From: an uncultured Methanobrevibacter sp.
GTDB taxonomy: Archaea > Methanobacteriota > Methanobacteria > Methanobacteriales > Methanobacteriaceae
DNA: 64,000 nt
NCBI RefSeq assembly: GCF_934746965.1
Contig: NZ_CAKVFS010000001.1
Coordinates: 193,988-257,987 of the forward strand
Direction of reading: 5' to 3'
The notes under the pieces were generated by a model. The model was not told the origin of the DNA. It made no database searches and saw only the letters and a list, made by a program, of their open reading frames with translations. The number at the start of each line of letters is the position of its first letter. Position 1 is the stretch's first letter. The position numbers and the translations under genes are program-made. Positions 17,148 through 24,997 of the stretch are shown here, piece after piece.

Positions 17148-17239
17148 TTTTTAACCTCTTCAAAATCGATATTATTGATTAGAATTAGTTAATATAAATA
17201 ATGAGAGGTTTTAAATTAATTAAATCTTTTAAAATCAAA

Positions 17240-17274
17240 TAAAAAAAGAGAATAGCTAATAATATTTAGCTATT
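17240..17274 (-). terminator. Probable terminator of the nucleotidyltransferase gene
   Basis: AATAGCTAA (17251-17259) and TTAGCTATT (17266-17274) form a perfect 9-bp stem with a 6-base loop, just after the stop of the minus-strand gene at 17287. On the minus strand it is followed by a T-rich tract (A run at 17241-17247 on the plus strand). The core resembles the terminator-like stem at 22267-22286. Confidence 0.6.
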
Positions 17275-17286
17275 ATTACAATTTTA

Positions 17287-18360
17287 TCATGCTGGACTTT
17301 CTTTGAGCTTGATATATTCGTCCATGGATTCTCTGGTAGTTCCAACAACAAGCCTATAAGTGTCTTCTTTTCCATCAGTAATGACTTTTTCAACTTTTCC
17401 TTTAGCTATAACATGTTCTTTATCAATAACTTCTCCAGCATAGGTGTGTGTAAATGAAACAACTTCAGATATTGGAGCTTCAACACCATCAACTATTTCT
17501 AAATTTTCAATAGTGTATAATGAAGGATTATCAAACGCACCAAGTGCACTTACAATATCACATTCAATTTGAGCTATTCCTAATGGTTCATAAACAGTAT
17601 CTCCCCATTCACCACTAATCTCATCATAATTTTTAGTACATAAAATGTCAAATAAAGTTCCATTTATTGTTCCTCTATTTCCTTTTCTATTTTCATACCA
17701 TTTGAATTCGTCCATGGTTAAACTAGAGTCTTTCATACGTTTGTTGTAAACTTTTTCCCAGAATTCATCTACAATTCCTTTTACAGTTATATCTTTATTT
17801 ACTTCATCAATATGGACATTTTTACCTTTATTTTCTCTAAATGCTTTCATAGCTTTTCTATGATTTTCTAATCCGAAAACTACAAAATCAATATCTGAGA
17901 CATCTTCTTTGTGAAGCCCAGGTAAAATTGATCCGGAAATTCCTAAATTTTCATAAGGAATATCTGCAATATAATGGAAAAAATCTGCAACATCCATTAA
18001 TTTAGCCATTATTTCAGGATTTTTTAATTTTTCTCCATTATTAAAAGCAGTTCTAAGTTCAGCTAATCTTTCTTCAGGTTTAATAATTTTAGCTACTTTT
18101 TCTTTAGGAACACCCATCATTTCGACATTTGTAACATCACAAAAGTACAGATAATCTGGATGATTTTCTCTTAAATAATCATATGCTTCTTTTGAAGTAA
18201 CTTTTCTGTATTTTTTACCATTTTTTTGTCTATCTCCATTAGGATCTGGAATATATCTTAAAAATGAGATAAATCTGTCACTAGGATGGATGTAGTTTGT
18301 AGATGCAAAATATAGTCCATCAGTTGAATAAATAAAATCTCTTGTTCTTACTTGTTTCAT
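17287..18360 (-). CDS. Predicted nucleotidyltransferase (COG2413-like)
   Basis: 357 residues. The central motif NLGISGSILPGLHKEDVSDIDFVVFG, near 135-160, has the GS...DxD layout of the polymerase-beta nucleotidyltransferase superfamily, with the two metal-binding aspartates in DIDF. The flanking domains are specific to an archaeal family of unknown substrate. The N terminus VRTRDFIYSTDGLYFASTNYIHP and the YIPDPNGDR segment look like the conserved beginning of this family. It stands between two unrelated genes and has its own terminator, so it is probably monocistronic. It could modify a nucleic acid or a protein; no direct evidence. Confidence 0.7.
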   Translation of the reverse strand: MKQVRTRDFIYSTDGLYFASTNYIHPSDRFISFLRYIPDPNGDRQKNGKKYRKVTSKEAYDYLRENHPDYLYFCDVTNVEMMGVPKEKVAKIIKPEERLAELRTAFNNGEKLKNPEIMAKLMDVADFFHYIADIPYENLGISGSILPGLHKEDVSDIDFVVFGLENHRKAMKAFRENKGKNVHIDEVNKDITVKGIVDEFWEKVYNKRMKDSSLTMDEFKWYENRKGNRGTINGTLFDILCTKNYDEISGEWGDTVYEPLGIAQIECDIVSALGAFDNPSLYTIENLEIVDGVEAPISEVVSFTHTYAGEVIDKEHVIAKGKVEKVITDGKEDTYRLVVGTTRESMDEYIKLKESPA

Positions 18361-18508
18361 AAAAATAACTTCCTTGTTTTAATATTATGAAATTAATATT
18401 AAACTTGTTTTTCTATTTAATTTTGAATTCAGGATATTGTTGGTCAAAATTAATTTTTTTATTTCTTTCACAATATTTTTATATAAAAATAATATCTAAC
18501 ATTTAACT

Positions 18509-19102
18509 ATGACTATTATTCACAAGCATATTGATGATATTTTTGAGTATGATGGAAGTCAAATTAATCCTTCCTGGGCTTTTAATGAATTTGGAATATA
18601 TGGATCATCTATTATTACATGGGTGGGTCCGGTATATATTACTCCTGATAATTTAAAGGATTTTGCAGATGTTGGACTTGAAATTAAATCTAATTATATG
18701 ATTAATTTTATTTGTGAGTTTTTTGATTGTCAACCTGCAAATATGAGAATAGCTTATCTTCGTCAAAGATTATTAGTTATGATTTTTAGAGAAGTTTTAT
18801 TTGAAAAAGGAATTGTCTCTAAAAGGGAGGGAGATGATATTTTTGTGGAAAATAGAAAATTAAGTATTTCAATAGCTAGCGCATCTTTAAGTTCTATGAA
18901 AATCCATTTTGCTCTTAATTTGGAAGATAAAGGAACTCCTGATGATGTAGAAACTATTGGTCTTTTTGATATTAAAGATACTGATGGTAATCAAATATTT
19001 AATAATGATAATTTAGTTGATTTAGTTAATGATGTTGTTAATAGGTTTATTAACGAATTGGAAACAATAGAAAATGATATTAGTAAAACAAATTTATTAT
19101 AA
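18509..19102 (+). CDS. DUF366 family protein, first gene of the queD-queE cluster
   Basis: 197 residues with no membrane segment. INPSWAFNEFGIYGSSIITWVGP at 18-40 and KLSISIASASLSSMKIHFALNL near 115-140 fit the archaeal DUF366 family, whose fold has been related to ligand-binding transferases. The function is not known. A TATA-like TTTATATAAA lies about 27 bases before the ATG, so the mRNA is probably leaderless. It is followed after 12 bases by queD and then queE, so a role in 7-deazaguanine (preQ0/archaeosine) metabolism is an attractive guess from context. Confidence 0.65.
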   Translation: MTIIHKHIDDIFEYDGSQINPSWAFNEFGIYGSSIITWVGPVYITPDNLKDFADVGLEIKSNYMINFICEFFDCQPANMRIAYLRQRLLVMIFREVLFEKGIVSKREGDDIFVENRKLSISIASASLSSMKIHFALNLEDKGTPDDVETIGLFDIKDTDGNQIFNNDNLVDLVNDVVNRFINELETIENDISKTNLL

Positions 19103-19114
19103 TGTGGTGATTTT

Positions 19115-19636
19115 ATGAAAATTATGATTAATGGTATACAATCTAATTTAAGGTTTTCTTCAGCTCATGTTATTCCAGGTCATGAATCTTGTGGCCATAT
19201 TCATGGACATTCTTATTTTGTTGATGTGGAAATTGAGGGGGAACGTGCAGGGGAATTTAAATTTGTAGTTGATTTTAAAGATGTTAAATCATATACTAAA
19301 GCAATTTGTAATGAATTGGATCACAGATTATTAATTCCGGTTTATAATGAGTTAATAGATATAAAGAACTTTAATAAAAAATCAGATTCTATTTTTGATT
19401 TAAAAGAAGAAAAAACAATTTACTTTAAAATTAATGGAAAAGGATATTCTATTCCTAGTGAAGATTGTGTATTTTTACCTCTTCCTTATTCTTCTGCTGA
19501 AGAATTATCCAAATTCTTTGCTGAAACATTAGCTAAAAAATTAGGTGAAAAATATGATAATTTAGATTATGTTGCAGTTGGAGTTAATGAAGGAATTGGT
19601 CAAGGAGCAATTTATAAAAAGGTATTTGATGATTAA
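19115..19636 (+). CDS. queD: 6-carboxy-5,6,7,8-tetrahydropterin synthase
   Basis: 173 residues of the PTPS/QueD family. It converts 7,8-dihydroneopterin triphosphate to 6-carboxytetrahydropterin on the way to preQ0, the precursor of archaeosine at tRNA position 15. The zinc ligands are His18 (FSSAHVIPGH) and His30 and His32 (CGHIHGHSYF), and Cys26 is the catalytic cysteine at the usual distance. A later DHRLLIP holds the second conserved His. An insertion of about 30 residues after DHRLLIP lengthens it relative to the bacterial enzymes. GTGGTGAT precedes the ATG; queE follows after 2 bases. Confidence 0.9.
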   Translation: MKIMINGIQSNLRFSSAHVIPGHESCGHIHGHSYFVDVEIEGERAGEFKFVVDFKDVKSYTKAICNELDHRLLIPVYNELIDIKNFNKKSDSIFDLKEEKTIYFKINGKGYSIPSEDCVFLPLPYSSAEELSKFFAETLAKKLGEKYDNLDYVAVGVNEGIGQGAIYKKVFDD

Positions 19637-19638
19637 TT

Positions 19639-20337
19639 ATGAGGGCTCCGATAATTGAAATTTTTTCAAGCTTCCAAGGTGAAGGTCTTTTCATTGGACA
19701 AAGGCAGATATTTGTTAGATTTGCAGGTTGTAATTTAAATTGCAACTATTGCGATACTCAAAATAGTAAATCTGAAAATTCTGGCAAATTAATGACTGTT
19801 GAAGAAGTTGTAACAGCTATTGAAAATATTAGGACTCCTGATTGTCATGTGATTTCTTTTACTGGTGGTGAACCAAGTTTATATCCTGAATTTATTAATG
19901 AAGTTGCTAGTAAAACTGATTTAAAAATTCTTTTAGAAACAAATGGTACTTTACCTGAAAAAATCAGCGATATTAAAAAATTGGACATTGTGTCATTAGA
20001 TATTAAATTACCTGAACATTTTAATAATGATTTTGATGAAGAGGTTTTTTTTAACGAAATCAAATCAGTAAATTTATTAATGGCAAGGTCTATAATGTTA
20101 TATTGTAAAGTAGTTGTATTGCCTTCAACAAAAATAAATTTAATTCAAGAGGTAATGGAAAAATTATCTAATAATATTTCAAACAAAAATAAACTTCAAA
20201 TAATTATCCAACCGTCTAGTCCTTTAAAGGACTGGAATAATTCTAATTCTAAATTATTTGAATTTTCAGAAATTGTTGGGCGATATTTTGAGGTATCCAC
20301 CATTCCACAGGTGCATAAAATATTAAATATTGAGTAA
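19639..20337 (+). CDS. queE: 7-carboxy-7-deazaguanine synthase (radical SAM)
   Basis: 232 residues. The N-terminal EIFSSFQGEGLFIGQRQIFVR is the signature of QueE, followed by the radical SAM cluster Cys31-x3-Cys35-x2-Cys38 in GCNLNCNYCDT. SFTGGEPSLYP is the SAM-binding GGE motif. It rearranges 6-carboxytetrahydropterin into 7-carboxy-7-deazaguanine, directly following QueD in archaeosine synthesis. It lies 2 bases after queD, so the two genes are clearly cotranscribed. A T-rich stretch follows the stop. Confidence 0.92.
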   Translation: MRAPIIEIFSSFQGEGLFIGQRQIFVRFAGCNLNCNYCDTQNSKSENSGKLMTVEEVVTAIENIRTPDCHVISFTGGEPSLYPEFINEVASKTDLKILLETNGTLPEKISDIKKLDIVSLDIKLPEHFNNDFDEEVFFNEIKSVNLLMARSIMLYCKVVVLPSTKINLIQEVMEKLSNNISNKNKLQIIIQPSSPLKDWNNSNSKLFEFSEIVGRYFEVSTIPQVHKILNIE

Positions 20338-20413
20338 ATGTGGAATAATTTTGTTTTGATTTTTTATTAAATTATTTTTTTAGGCATTACATTCACTGCT
20401 GAGGTGTGATAAA

Positions 20414-21355
20414 ATGAAAGATAAATCATCCATTAATTTAAGAAAATCTATGAAAAGGGGTTCAGTTGAACATGAAACAAAAGTTCCTGATAAAGAAGGA
20501 GAAATCATGGCTATTGCTACTAATGAAGTGATTTCTATTCCTCCAACTAAAAGTATCAAGGATACTGCTAAAGTAATGATGGAACATGCGTTTAGGAGGT
20601 TACCAATAACTGATCCAGGTTCTGGTAAAGTTTTAGGTATTGTTACAGTAATGGATATTTTGGATTTCTTTGGTGGAGGAAAAAAATTCAACATTATTGA
20701 AAATAAATATGAGGATAACTTCTTAGCAGCTATTAATGAACCAATTAGGGAAATTATGACTCGTGATGTAATTTGCCTTTCTAATAAGTCTTCAATTAAT
20801 GATACAATTGAAACAATGTTATCTAATCAAATTGGTGCAATTCCTCTTGTTGATGCTGATGATAAACTTGTAGGTATTGTAACTGAAAGAGATATTGCAT
20901 TATCATTAGCTGGGGTGGTAACTGATGAAGTTGCACAGGATTATATGTCTACTAAAGTATTTACAACCACTCCTGGAACTCCAATAGAAAGTGCTTGTAA
21001 AATAATGGTTAGAAATGGTTTAAGAAGAATACCTGTTGTTGGTGGTGAAGCAGATATATCTAAAGCAAATAAAAAATTATTAGGTGTAGTAACTTCTACT
21101 GATATTATCAGACATCTTAATGCAAAAGAATTATTTGATAATTTAAATTCTAATGCTGCTTCAGAAGTCTTAAAAAATGTAGTTTCTAATATCATGACTG
21201 AAAATCCAGTTACTATATCTCAAACAGAAAGAATTGGAGATATTTGTGCATTATTTGCTGATAAAAATATTGGTGGGGTTCCAGTAACTAAAGATGGTGA
21301 AATCATAGGTATTATCACTGAAAAAGACATATTGCATGTAATTAAAAAAGCTTAA
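20414..21355 (+). CDS. CBS domain protein with four CBS motifs
   Basis: 313 residues made almost entirely of CBS repeats. The pattern 'xxDTAKVMMEHAFRRLPITDP', 'INDTIETMLSNQIGAIPLVD', 'IESACKIMVRNGLRRIPVVG' and 'IGDICALFADKNIGGVPVTK' shows four copies forming two Bateman modules, each likely to bind adenine nucleotides (AMP/ATP or SAM). There is no attached catalytic or DNA-binding domain, but the first 35 residues are basic. It precedes a second four-CBS protein, and both probably act as sensors for unknown partners. GAGGTGTGA lies just upstream of the ATG. Confidence 0.88.
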   Translation: MKDKSSINLRKSMKRGSVEHETKVPDKEGEIMAIATNEVISIPPTKSIKDTAKVMMEHAFRRLPITDPGSGKVLGIVTVMDILDFFGGGKKFNIIENKYEDNFLAAINEPIREIMTRDVICLSNKSSINDTIETMLSNQIGAIPLVDADDKLVGIVTERDIALSLAGVVTDEVAQDYMSTKVFTTTPGTPIESACKIMVRNGLRRIPVVGGEADISKANKKLLGVVTSTDIIRHLNAKELFDNLNSNAASEVLKNVVSNIMTENPVTISQTERIGDICALFADKNIGGVPVTKDGEIIGIITEKDILHVIKKA

Positions 21356-21359
21356 GTTT

Positions 21360-21390
21360 AAATAGAAATATCTTTTTATTTCTATTTTTT
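21360..21390 (+). terminator. Hairpin-plus-T terminator after the first CBS gene
   Basis: AAATAGAAA (21360-21368) pairs perfectly with TTTCTATTT (21379-21387) and is followed by further T residues. It lies five bases past the stop of the CBS gene, so the two CBS genes are at least partly transcribed separately. Confidence 0.6.
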
Positions 21391-21438
21391 ATTAAACAAT
21401 GTTGTTTAAGTAATTGCTAATTAAAAGGAGATGATAAT

Positions 21439-22257
21439 ATGCAAATAAAAAACTTGATGTCTGAAGATTTAATCACTGTTGATAAAGATCAAAAACTTTC
21501 TGATGGTTTAAAATTGTTGGCTAAAAATGATATATCAAGATTGCCAGTAATTAATACTAATAAAGATAAACAAAAAGAATTGGTTGGAATTATCTCTGAA
21601 AGAGATGTGGCAGATAAATTAGGTTCTTCAAAATATGAAAGTATGCCTGCATCAAGACTTCATATTTCATCTGTTATGGTTAAAGATGTAATTTCTGTTA
21701 TTGAAACAATGGATTTGGCAGATGTTGCAAATATAATGTTAGAAAATGGTATTGGCTCTGTTCCTGTTGTTTCTGATGATAATATGATGGTAGGAATAGT
21801 TTCAAAAGCAGATTTTGTAACTCTTGCAGTTGGTAAAGCATTTGATAAAATAACTGCTAAAGAAGTCATGTCAGAAACTATTAAATCTGTATCTTCACAA
21901 GAAAGGTTAGTTCATGCAAGAAGAGTCATGATTGATTCTCGTGTTGGAAGATTACCAGTTATTGATGGAGATGAGCTTGTTGGTATGATGACCTCAAAAG
22001 ATGTTATGAATGCTTTTATTGACTTTAGAAAAAATGTTCCAGATAAATACCAAAAAACTCAAATTAAAGAAATCTTAGTTGAAGAGGTCATGTCTGATAA
22101 TCCATTGTCTATTTCAAAAGATACATCTATTTCAGAAGTATCAAATATAATGATGGATACTGGTTATAATGGATTGCCTGTTGTTGAAGATGATGTGGTG
22201 ATTGGTATTATAACTCAAACAGATATTTTAAGACTTATAGCTAAATTGGAGTCTTAA
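21439..22257 (+). CDS. CBS domain protein with four CBS motifs (second copy)
   Basis: 272 residues with four CBS motifs: LSDGLKLLAKNDISRLPVIN, LADVANIMLENGIGSVPVVS, LVHARRVMIDSRVGRLPVID and ISEVSNIMMDTGYNGLPVVE. It begins directly with the first repeat (IKNLMSEDLITVD), unlike the neighbour, which has a basic N-terminal extension. Two Bateman modules with adenine nucleotide binding are expected. The similarity in length and layout suggests that the two genes come from an old duplication. AAGGAGATGATA upstream is a good ribosome binding site. Confidence 0.88.
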   Translation: MQIKNLMSEDLITVDKDQKLSDGLKLLAKNDISRLPVINTNKDKQKELVGIISERDVADKLGSSKYESMPASRLHISSVMVKDVISVIETMDLADVANIMLENGIGSVPVVSDDNMMVGIVSKADFVTLAVGKAFDKITAKEVMSETIKSVSSQERLVHARRVMIDSRVGRLPVIDGDELVGMMTSKDVMNAFIDFRKNVPDKYQKTQIKEILVEEVMSDNPLSISKDTSISEVSNIMMDTGYNGLPVVEDDVVIGIITQTDILRLIAKLES

Positions 22258-22266
22258 TCAAATTTT

Positions 22267-22310
22267 ATAGCTAATTATTTAGCTATTTTTCTTTTTTTTA
22301 TTTTTTTTCA
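22267..22310 (+). terminator. Terminator after the second CBS gene
   Basis: ATAGCTAA (22267-22274) and TTAGCTAT (22279-22286) form a perfect 8-bp stem with a 4-base loop and are followed by long T tracts at 22286-22308. The stem core is the same as in the terminator at 17251-17274. Confidence 0.65.
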
Positions 22311-22348
22311 ATAAACTTTTTAACTATTAATGAATATATGAATGAATT

Positions 22349-23155
22349 ATGTGTAATAATATTTCATTTTTAGGCCCGAAAGGAACTTTTACTCATGAAG
22401 CAGCACACATGGTTGGTGAAAATTTAGTTTCCTACTGTAATATACCTGCAGTAATGGAAAGTGTTTCTAATGGTTCTTGTCAATTTGGAGTTGTACCAAT
22501 TGAAAATTCTATTGAAGGGCCAGTTGGAATTACTTTAGATTCCTTAGCTCATAAATTCGATTTAAAAATATTTAGTGAGATAATAATCCCAATTAATCAA
22601 AATTTAATAGTTAATCCTGGAACATCTATGGGAGATATATCTGATGTTTATTCACATTCTCAAGCAATAGCTCAGTGTCAGGGATTTATTAGTGATAATG
22701 AAATACAACCTCATTATGCTATCAGTACAGCTAGTGCTGCTAAAAGTATATTGGGGGATAAAACAAAAGCAGCTATTGGGAATTCTAAAGCTGCTGAAAT
22801 TTATAATCTGGATATTCTTAAATATAATATTCAGGATGTAGATAATAATGAAACACGTTTTGTTGTTTTGTCAAATAATGATCATGAACCTACAAATAAC
22901 GATAAAACTTCAATAATTTTCTCAATTTATGAAGATAAACCTGGTATGCTTTATAAAATTTTGGGAGTTTTTGAAAAAGCTCATGTTAACTTAACTAAAA
23001 TTGAGTCTAGGCCTTCTAAAAAAGGTTTGGGGAAATATTTATTTTTTGTTGATTTTTATGGTCATAGGAAGGATAAGATTGTTCAAAATATCTTAAATGA
23101 ACTTGATAATCTCACATACTTTTTGAAGGTTTTAGGTTCATATCCTGAGTTTTAG
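22349..23155 (+). CDS. pheA: Prephenate dehydratase
   Basis: 268 residues. The N terminus ISFLGPKGTFTHEAA is the prephenate dehydratase start motif, GVVPIENSIEGPVG the substrate-binding segment, and NETRFVVLS the conserved TRF motif with the catalytic Thr. A C-terminal ACT domain (IFSIYEDKPGMLYKILGVFEKAHVNLTKIESRPSK) should give feedback control by phenylalanine. It converts prephenate to phenylpyruvate. It is a free-standing enzyme with no chorismate mutase domain. No clear binding site precedes the ATG. Confidence 0.93.
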   Translation: MCNNISFLGPKGTFTHEAAHMVGENLVSYCNIPAVMESVSNGSCQFGVVPIENSIEGPVGITLDSLAHKFDLKIFSEIIIPINQNLIVNPGTSMGDISDVYSHSQAIAQCQGFISDNEIQPHYAISTASAAKSILGDKTKAAIGNSKAAEIYNLDILKYNIQDVDNNETRFVVLSNNDHEPTNNDKTSIIFSIYEDKPGMLYKILGVFEKAHVNLTKIESRPSKKGLGKYLFFVDFYGHRKDKIVQNILNELDNLTYFLKVLGSYPEF

Positions 23156-23216
23156 AAAAACTTTAAATTAGTGTTTAAATAAATTAATATTATGATAAAA
23201 TTCAGGGATGGTATAC

Positions 23217-23888
23217 ATGCCAAATGATAAGGAAAAACTTCTAAGAGTTATGCGTAGTTTAGACATGGACTACCAACATGGCAAAATTTCTGAAGAAAAA
23301 TACAGATATTTCCGCTCTAAATATGAAGATAAACTTAATACATTGGATGCTCGTGATGCTACTAATAGGATTAGGTCTATGCAGGGTAAACCATCTGGTA
23401 AAAGAAAAAATAATCCTAAATATTCTAAACGTAATAAGAAAAAGAATGAAGAGCAGGATTTAGTTCAAAAATATATTATTAATCCAAAAAAAGGAGATAA
23501 ATCTTTAGATGAAGAAAAAAACTCTCAGATGGATAATAGTACTTTTAAATTGGTTGCTGTTTTGGTTTTAGTAATTGGGTTTACTGCAGGTATTGCTTAT
23601 GGAGTTTTAACTTTTGACTTTGGAAATATTTCAGTATCTGATGCACAGGCTATTGTGGAGGATACAGCATTTCCTGAAGTTAAAGAAGTTCCAGTAAATA
23701 ATACAACTAATGATTCTGTTCAGGTTGGAGATACATATACTTCAGATAGTTCACAAAGCAGTAGTGATTCTTATTCTAGTCAAAGCAGTTATGATTCTGG
23801 ATGGTCTGAACCAACTGATTCTGGAAGTGTGGATACTGGACAACCAGAGGAATCTGGAAGTGTTGAAACAGGACAATCATCATATTAA
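23217..23888 (+). CDS. Single-span membrane protein with Ser-rich outer tail
   Basis: 223 residues from ATG 23217, preferred because AGGGATGGT sits just upstream; ATG 23208 would overlap that site. A cytoplasmic N-terminal part of about 105 residues contains a helical segment (LLRVMRSLDMDYQHGKISEEKYRYFRSKYEDKL) that looks like a short SHOCT-like helical hairpin, and a Lys/Asn-rich basic linker. One membrane helix lies near 112-135. The outer part of about 90 residues ends in a low-complexity tail of Ser, Gly, Asp and Tyr with a repeated SGS-V-TGQ unit. Function unknown. It is 9 bases from the next gene, also an envelope protein. Confidence 0.6.
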   Translation: MPNDKEKLLRVMRSLDMDYQHGKISEEKYRYFRSKYEDKLNTLDARDATNRIRSMQGKPSGKRKNNPKYSKRNKKKNEEQDLVQKYIINPKKGDKSLDEEKNSQMDNSTFKLVAVLVLVIGFTAGIAYGVLTFDFGNISVSDAQAIVEDTAFPEVKEVPVNNTTNDSVQVGDTYTSDSSQSSSDSYSSQSSYDSGWSEPTDSGSVDTGQPEESGSVETGQSSY

Positions 23889-23897
23889 GGTGGATTT

Positions 23898-24461
23898 ATG
23901 AAAAAGAATGTTATATGTGGAATTATATTAATTATAATAATTATTTGTGCATTTGGATATTTAATCATGAATAATATATCTACATCTCAAATTACTGGAA
24001 ATGATAATACGACTACAATGTTGAGTTCTTCTAAAGGTGGGGTTATGGTTCAATATCCTTCTGATTGGGTGCTTTCTGAATCAACTTCAAATTCTTCGGT
24101 AATTGCTCTTGCAAAATCAGATTCTATTGGAGCATCAAATGTTGGTGCAGTTACTGTTAATGTTGAAAAACAGCCGATTGAGGGAAGTTTTGATACTTTT
24201 GTTAATAAAACTTACACTGCGATGCAACATGATTCCTCTTTTAACTTAAGCTCTTCTGGTCAAGTTTTAATTGGTGACAAGAATGCTACCGAGTATGTAT
24301 ATACTTCTAATGTAAATGGGGTAGTTAAAGAGCATAAAGCATTATGGTTTGATAAAGGAGATCAAGCTTATGTTGTATTGTATAGTGCGCCGATTAATGA
24401 GTTTGATAAAAATCTTAAGTCATTTGATTATATTTTAGAGAATATGCAAATTGGTGCATAA
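23898..24461 (+). CDS. Membrane-anchored PsbP-like protein
   Basis: 187 residues: an N-terminal membrane anchor (about residues 5-25), a short Asn/Thr linker and a soluble domain that should lie outside. GVMVQYPSDWVLSES followed by VTVNVEKQPIEGSFDTFVNKTYTAM and YVVLYSAPINEFDKNLKSFDYILENMQI has the layout of PsbP/MOG1-like domains that are common as anchored proteins in Methanobrevibacter. No enzymatic role is known. It probably forms an operon with the Ser-rich membrane protein upstream. AGGTGGA precedes the ATG. Confidence 0.65.
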   Translation: MKKNVICGIILIIIIICAFGYLIMNNISTSQITGNDNTTTMLSSSKGGVMVQYPSDWVLSESTSNSSVIALAKSDSIGASNVGAVTVNVEKQPIEGSFDTFVNKTYTAMQHDSSFNLSSSGQVLIGDKNATEYVYTSNVNGVVKEHKALWFDKGDQAYVVLYSAPINEFDKNLKSFDYILENMQIGA

Positions 24462-24490
24462 TTCTTTTTATTTTTTTAGGAGTATTTTTT

Positions 24491-24997
24491 ATGATTGTAT
24501 TATGTGTTACTGGCAGTATAGCTGCTAGTGAATCTATTAAATTAGCTAGGGAACTCAGACGTAATGATATTGAAGTTAAATGTTTTATGAGTGATGCAGC
24601 TTGTGATTTGATATCTCCAAATGCAATGGAATTTGCAACTGGTAATGAAGTAGTAACTAAATTGACTGGTAAAATTGAGCATGTTAAATATTCTCAAGAG
24701 GATTTGATATTAGTTGCTCCAGCTACTGCAAATACTATAAGCAAGTTTGCATATAAATTAGCAGATGATCCAATTTCAACACTTTTGATTACTGCATATG
24801 GACATAATACTCCAATTTTATTCGTTCCATCAATGCATGATTCAATGTTTGATGCTATTAAGGAAAATATTGATAAAATTAAAAAAGAAGGATCTGCTTC
24901 ATTTATTAAACCTAAAATGGATGAAGGTAAAGCAAAATTCCCTGATAAAGAAGATATAGTTTTAGAAGCATTAAGAACAATTAATTTAAATAAATGA
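24491..24997 (+). CDS. coaC: Phosphopantothenoylcysteine decarboxylase part of CoaBC (cut by in-frame TGA)
   Basis: 168 residues of the HFCD flavoprotein fold. LCVTGSIAASESIKLARELRR binds FMN, LVAPATANTISKFAYKLADD holds the PASANT-type motif, and VPSMHDSMF the conserved C-terminal substrate motif (AMxxxMW in others). It decarboxylates 4'-phosphopantothenoylcysteine in coenzyme A synthesis. The frame stays open in the same phase beyond the TGA at 24995-24997 and runs straight into the CoaB sequence. In relatives the two halves form one protein, so this gene looks like the front half of an interrupted coaBC. Confidence 0.8.
   Translation: MIVLCVTGSIAASESIKLARELRRNDIEVKCFMSDAACDLISPNAMEFATGNEVVTKLTGKIEHVKYSQEDLILVAPATANTISKFAYKLADDPISTLLITAYGHNTPILFVPSMHDSMFDAIKENIDKIKKEGSASFIKPKMDEGKAKFPDKEDIVLEALRTINLNK

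Noticed and set aside
16353..18360. CRISPR-Cas locus suggested by the Cas4-like gene
   Set aside because: No repeat-spacer array, cas1, cas2 or effector gene is present anywhere in the window.
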